From Notospermus geniculatus (Eukaryota > Nemertea > Pilidiophora > Heteronemertea > Lineidae): a stretch of DNA of 64,000 nucleotides. Positions 60,656 to 64,000 of this stretch are shown here, in pieces (positions within the stretch are counted from its first letter, which is position 1; every line of letters begins with the position of its first letter). The position numbers and the translations under genes were made by a program. The notes beneath the pieces were generated by a model that did no database searches, was not told the origin of the DNA, and saw nothing but the letters and a program-made list of their open reading frames with translations. The DNA is taken from assembly GCA_002633025.1 (NCBI GenBank), contig NMRB01000043.1:345326-409325 (forward strand), in the 5' to 3' direction.

Positions 60656-61200
60656 ATCGTAACACTCTCCATTCAGCTCATTTCCAGTATCTCCCAACGG
60701 TTTCTTTCTGCTATTTCCTGTCTCTGACAACCATCTCACATTACCAGTGACCATTCCTGTTATCTTTGCGAGGTGATCATTCGCAAATAATCGGACCAGC
60801 TTCAGGGCAAGAGTGTTCGAGAATGACCAACAGAGTGTTGATTCACTAGAACAATGGACTGTTAATCACCACATCAATGGGAGTCTATAGAAATATCGAG
60901 TTTATCATCGAATATTAGAGTCCAGTTTAAACCCCAAAACCAGTGTTGGATGAGTACTCCTTGCCGATAGGACAGAGTGCAATTCACACCTTCCTTTCAT
61001 GACACACACTAACTTTATTCCTTTCACTCAACTCTAATACAGGCCTGCATGGCTGGTGCAACATAAGCTGTCACAAATCAAGTCATTACAACATCTTTGG
61101 GCAGACCACGATCCTTGGGCAGGACACACAAATCCGCTTCATCCACATCAGCCAGTTACATGTCATACAACAATACAAGACATGTACAGCTGTTATTAGA
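60656..61200. other. Non-coding sequence before the SLC43 exon
   Basis: About 550 bp with no ORF, repeat or RNA that I can support. Since the next exon begins at a splice acceptor, this is probably intron in the 5' untranslated part of the transporter gene. Confidence 0.4.
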
Positions 61201-61307
61201 GGGGCCGTATGGATAAAACATCTTAAGCGTAAAATTTCCCTAAGCTATTGTTCCAAACAAAAGTTAAGGGACATTTTACACTTCAGATGTTTTATGCATA
61301 CGGCCCC
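61201..61307. mobile_element. 107-bp fold-back element with GGGGCCGTATG ends
   Basis: Almost the entire length is palindromic: GGGGCCGTATGGATAAAACA from the left matches the complement of the right end apart from one base, and complementarity continues to the middle (TGTTCCAAACAAAAG). It lies only about 75 bp upstream of the splice acceptor of the SLC43 exon. The GGGCCGTAT start is shared with the MITEs at 14222 and 63923, although the interiors differ. Confidence 0.8.
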
Positions 61308-61359
61308 TGGCAGTTGAGTTACAGCTTACTCCATTATTCCTTTGATTACCGCTGATAAA

Positions 61360-61382
61360 CGTTTTTCGCTTGTTCTTTTCAG
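61360..61382 (+). promoter_or_regulatory. 3' splice acceptor of the SLC43-family exon
   Basis: The pyrimidine tract TTTTTCGCTTGTTCTTTTC is followed by AG at 61381-61382. It places the exon start at 61383, 16 bases before the ATG. Confidence 0.75.
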
Positions 61383-61398
61383 GAGGCGACAAAGGAGA

Positions 61399-61967
61399 AT
61401 GACTGTCAACAGAGATAGAAGACATTTAATCCTGGGATGGAGCTTATTGGAGTGTTTCTTCTTCAGTGGGATCGTCTTTGGCTGGCCAGGATTTTTACAG
61501 TACATTCTACTACACAATGAATTCTTCTTAAAACTTTGCGATAACACGACTATAAGTCAAAATGACAGCGATGTGGTGAATGTTTATGGGATTTATAATG
61601 TCCTGCCATCGTTGGTGAGGGCATCCAAAACAAAGCAGTCGAATGGCGATCCCCAGAACATCATATACACAGCAGACAGTGAAACAATACCAAACCTAAC
61701 CATTGATTCATATGATGGGCTGGCAGGCAAATCATTTTACAATGAACCTCGTTCCCAACGCTTACGCCGAGAGGAAATGGACACATACTACTACGACGAG
61801 GATCTGTCCATGTTCAGGAAGATCTGGTCCAATGAGACATGTCCCCTCCAGGAGGTGGCGCTCCAGCATGTTTACATTGTGGCTGTGGCCGTTACTAACT
61901 TCTTATGCATTTTTGGAGGAATGATGTTTGATTTTCTTGGGACCTTGAAGACTAGGATGCTTATTAT
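61399..61967 (+). CDS. SLC43-family (LAT3/LAT4/EEG1-like) transporter, first coding exon
   Basis: Encodes the first 189 residues of a major-facilitator membrane transporter. Seen: a short basic N-terminus (MTVNRDRRH); a first membrane segment at about residues 10-38 with LLE (16-18) and FGWP (27-30); a long outside loop of about 115 residues with glycosylation sites (N49, N55, NLT and NET further on), an RRE basic patch and an acidic YYYDED run; then a second membrane segment from about 157 (VYIVAVAVTNFLCIFGG) leading into MMFDFLGTLKTR, the G-x-x-x-D-x-x-G-x-x-x-x-R loop motif of the superfamily. The ELLE/FGWP start and C-P-L-x-x-Q before segment 2 fit SLC43. Vertebrate members carry large neutral amino acids (A1, A2) or purine bases (A3); the substrate cannot be told here. 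The exon starts after the acceptor at 61382 and ends at the GTGAGT donor at 61968 with two bases of a codon left over. The ATG has A at -3. The loop seems longer than in vertebrate members. An in-frame upstream exon cannot be excluded. Other exons lie outside the window. Confidence 0.88.
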
Positions 61968-61973
61968 GTGAGT
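61968..61973 (+). promoter_or_regulatory. 5' splice donor of the SLC43-family exon
   Basis: TTAT/GTGAGT. The exon's last base is 61967. Without splicing the frame would stop three bases later at TGA (61969-61971), so splicing here is required to extend the protein. Confidence 0.85.
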
Positions 61974-63253
61974 AATCCCAACCAATTATCAGGTATATAT
62001 AGGCCTAATGATGACTTTCAACCTTAAATGTTTCTCCTGTCACTCGTATCAAAACGTGCTCATGGAGGTGTGGCAGGGTACTAAGGTGATGTAGAACACT
62101 AAAGAGGAAATGCTTCTATTCTGGACAGCAAGACTGACAATCTTCGATGACCTGCATGTCAAGCGGGTCGAGGGGCTGCTGGAGGACTTGACCACGTCAC
62201 TACAATACTCACTTAACCATGGGGTTACCCATGTCCAGTGACGTCTGGCTTGACTGCCAAGCTATTTCTGTAGTGTCGATCAATTTGCTTGGAAAAGAAT
62301 GTCATCGCGTCCGTAATCTCGAGCGCCCAATACCGAAGGATTAGTCGCGTGATCTCATTAGGCAACCGCGACCTCCGACGAGCAATATAAATAGGAACTG
62401 CATCAGGTTACGATAAATGGTTCTCTATCTAGAGATTAGTGTCGGAAGCCGAGGTGTGGCTTTGGTAAGTCCGCCGTGTCAACACAAACCCACAGTGGAC
62501 TAGTAATGCATCAATTGATCCCCATGTAGCAGTCTCCCCATGGTTTCATACAAAGATTACTACCAATCCCCACATCAACTAAAGCCATGAATGACGAGAT
62601 TTTGATTACAACTTGAAGATTCCCAGCCCGATAAGAAATACGACATTAGAAAAAGTGATTTCTTTTACATTGCGTGTCTCAAAGCATGCATTTGTCAGCT
62701 CCAGCAAACTGTGCCAGCCACGATAAGTCGGCTGACATTTCCATCTGCCTCGGAATTGTCACTTGAAGTGGGAGAGAAACGATTTCTCCAGGATATGATG
62801 TGGCCGATACATCTTTTTTCATGCGCAGCAATGTCACGCAACTTCAGCAACATCATCCTTAAAGATATTACGTTTAAAAGCCTCGAAATGGACAGGGACA
62901 CACAATTAGTGAGGCACAATGTCAACAAAGTGGCCTGAAAGCACCGAGCGACAGAGCAATGGACGTTCTCAATTGCTTCTTTGATGCGACATGTCATCGG
63001 TGATTGGTTGAAGCATGTTTAGCTCGACCGAACTGATTGGTCCACGTGTGCTTACATTGCACCGTTATAGTGAAGCTGACCATGACAAGAGCCTCGTAAC
63101 ATCATGAACAAACCATTCAATGAAGGTTGTTGAAAGCGATATGCCCAAAGCTTGATATGAAATCAATTCGTTGTCAATTTATGCATTGCCTTTTGCCATT
63201 TCCTCCCCACGTTGTGTTTTAATTATAATATATTGGTTGTTTTGAATGTGAAT
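61974..63253 (+). other. First coding intron of the SLC43-family gene, 5' part
   Basis: No further exon is seen: no frame resembles the third membrane segment of the family. Opposed chance ORFs lie at 62695-62997 (minus) and 62711-62938 (plus). The intron continues past the end of the window. Confidence 0.6.
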
Positions 63254-63428
63254 ACCTCCGGCTGGCCATGTGTAGTCCGCAGCGGTCCACTCGAGATATA
63301 CCTCCGGCTGGTCATGTGTAGTCGGCAGCGGTCCACTCGAGATATACCTCCCGCTCCGGCTGGTCATGTGTAGTCGGCAGCGGTCCACTCGAGATATACC
63401 TCCGACTGGCATGACTGGTCATGTGTAG
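63254..63428. repeat. 46-bp minisatellite
   Basis: Units of 46 bp start at 63254 and 63300, a 52-bp unit (6 extra bases, CCCGCT-type) starts at 63346, and a partial unit starts at 63398. The core is CTGGTCATGTGTAGTCGGCA then GCGGTCCACTCGAGATAT. A minus-strand frame reads through it with the repeated words SGRYISSGPLPTTHDQ and SRVDRCRLHM; this is repeat translation, not a gene. Confidence 0.92.
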
Positions 63429-63576
63429 ACTGTGCTTTATAGAAACAGAAAATGAGCAACGTCCCAAGAATTACAGCTGAATTACATTACGTAATCATAA
63501 ACAAAGAAATTCACCAAATATGAAAAACAAATAAGAAATAGAAATCGGGTCTCTAACGTGAAAGACATTGCTTCCT

Positions 63577-63673
63577 ACCAGAATCGAACCCACGGACCCT
63601 CGCATAAGGCATCAATCGCCAGCACTATGGGGCAGCATGCACGCCTTAAACCACTAGGCGAAATCCCCATCTT
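63577..63673 (-). pseudogene. tRNA-like relic or SINE head
   Basis: On the minus strand, GGGGATTTCGCCTAGTGGTTTA resembles the 5' end and D arm of a tRNA (GCC/GGC stem, A-box-like), and a perfect B box GGTTCGATTC lies at about 63582-63591. The spacing and the extra arm recall a leucine- or serine-type tRNA. The acceptor ends do not pair and no clean anticodon stem forms, so it is probably a tRNA pseudogene or the head of a tRNA-derived SINE. Its A and B boxes differ from those of the SINE at 22220. Confidence 0.45.
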
Positions 63674-63922
63674 CAAATATGAAAAACAGGTACATTTTTC
63701 TTGGAGAAGAAGCATGTAAATGACAAATTCAGCGTGTGACAGCAATGTCACAAACACATAGAACCTCGCGTGGCGAAGGTGTCTTGATCTGCACTTCATG
63801 TACACCATACACGTTCAGGCTACATTAAAGTAGTTCCAGGAAGTAAAATCCACAATTGTTATGGCTGCCCTGTCTCGGAAAATCTGGCAGCATTCATGAA
63901 ATTCACGTGCGGAGTACTCTAT

Positions 63923-64000
63923 GGGCCGTATTTTAGAACGTTCCTTAACATTAGGTCCACCTTAAATCTATTGTTCTCGATGGTTTTACAATAGACTTAA
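63923..64000. mobile_element. MITE with GGGCCGTATTTTAGAACG end, cut by the window edge
   Basis: Same family as 14222-14342 in reverse orientation. From GGGCCGTATTTTAGAACGTT it follows the complement of that element through CTCGATGGTTTTACAATAGA until the window ends. Confidence 0.8.

Noticed and set aside
60271-60750. Repetitive frames of 69-85 codons with LTALSLN-type repeats
   Set aside because: The 35-bp minisatellite unit is not a multiple of three, so every frame is used in turn; no sign of selection for a protein.
61342-61398. Earlier start (TTG) for the SLC43 frame
   Set aside because: It lies upstream of a clear splice acceptor (AG at 61381-61382), so these bases are intron; the ATG at 61399 fits the family's short N-terminus.
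63179-63412. Minus frame with a repeated SRSGRYISSGPLP-type sequence
   Set aside because: Explained entirely by the 46-bp minisatellite.

Overview
ORGANISM. This is eukaryotic nuclear DNA from an animal, probably a highly polymorphic marine invertebrate deuterostome such as an echinoderm, hemichordate or cephalochordate. The evidence is spliced, gene-poor, AT-leaning sequence, very many small inverted-repeat transposons, frequent TACATGTA-type words, a tRNA-headed SINE, and one clear solute-carrier exon. I cannot fix the species from sequence alone. Nothing looks bacterial: there are no operons, ribosome binding sites or CRISPR arrays, and nearly all open frames are chance ORFs of 60-120 codons. 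LAYOUT. 1-8,820: non-coding DNA with two copies (428-790 and 2,312-2,689) of one TA-flanked inverted-repeat element. 8,821-24,071 and 28,352-43,862: two copies of the same ~15.3 kb block in the same orientation. They differ mainly by clean insertions of mobile elements, so each copy supplies the empty site for insertions in the other. Between them (24,072-28,351) lie fold-back elements, a TTAA-flanked element and a 729-bp tandem duplication. 43,863-48,177: a 695-bp element with ~50-bp terminal inverted repeats, a 1.5 kb element carrying a decayed and internally inverted transposon-type gene (46,601-47,349), and a GAGAGCCAAGAGCC minisatellite. 48,178-52,751 and 53,433-58,452: a second duplicated block, split by a 681-bp run of N. 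Copy A stops exactly at the gap and copy B starts exactly after it, so this pair is most likely two allelic contig ends that were never merged. 58,453-61,382: non-coding, with a 35-bp minisatellite and a fold-back element. 61,383-61,967: the one gene I am confident of, the first coding exon of an SLC43-family (LAT3/LAT4/EEG1-like) transporter on the + strand, bounded by a good splice acceptor and donor. 61,968-64,000: its first coding intron, holding a 46-bp minisatellite, a tRNA-like relic and a truncated MITE. HOW IT FITS TOGETHER. Apart from the SLC43 exon there is no gene network here. The window is mainly a record of transposition, because the duplicated blocks let insertion sites, target-site duplications and element ends be read to the base. 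The most useful results are the assembly or duplication question, the matched empty sites, two TAA-flanked elements that share an AGCTAGG-type end, and the rearranged EDTD/GCDTTS-type transposon gene. I see no convincing new biological system; candidates are ranked in the findings.
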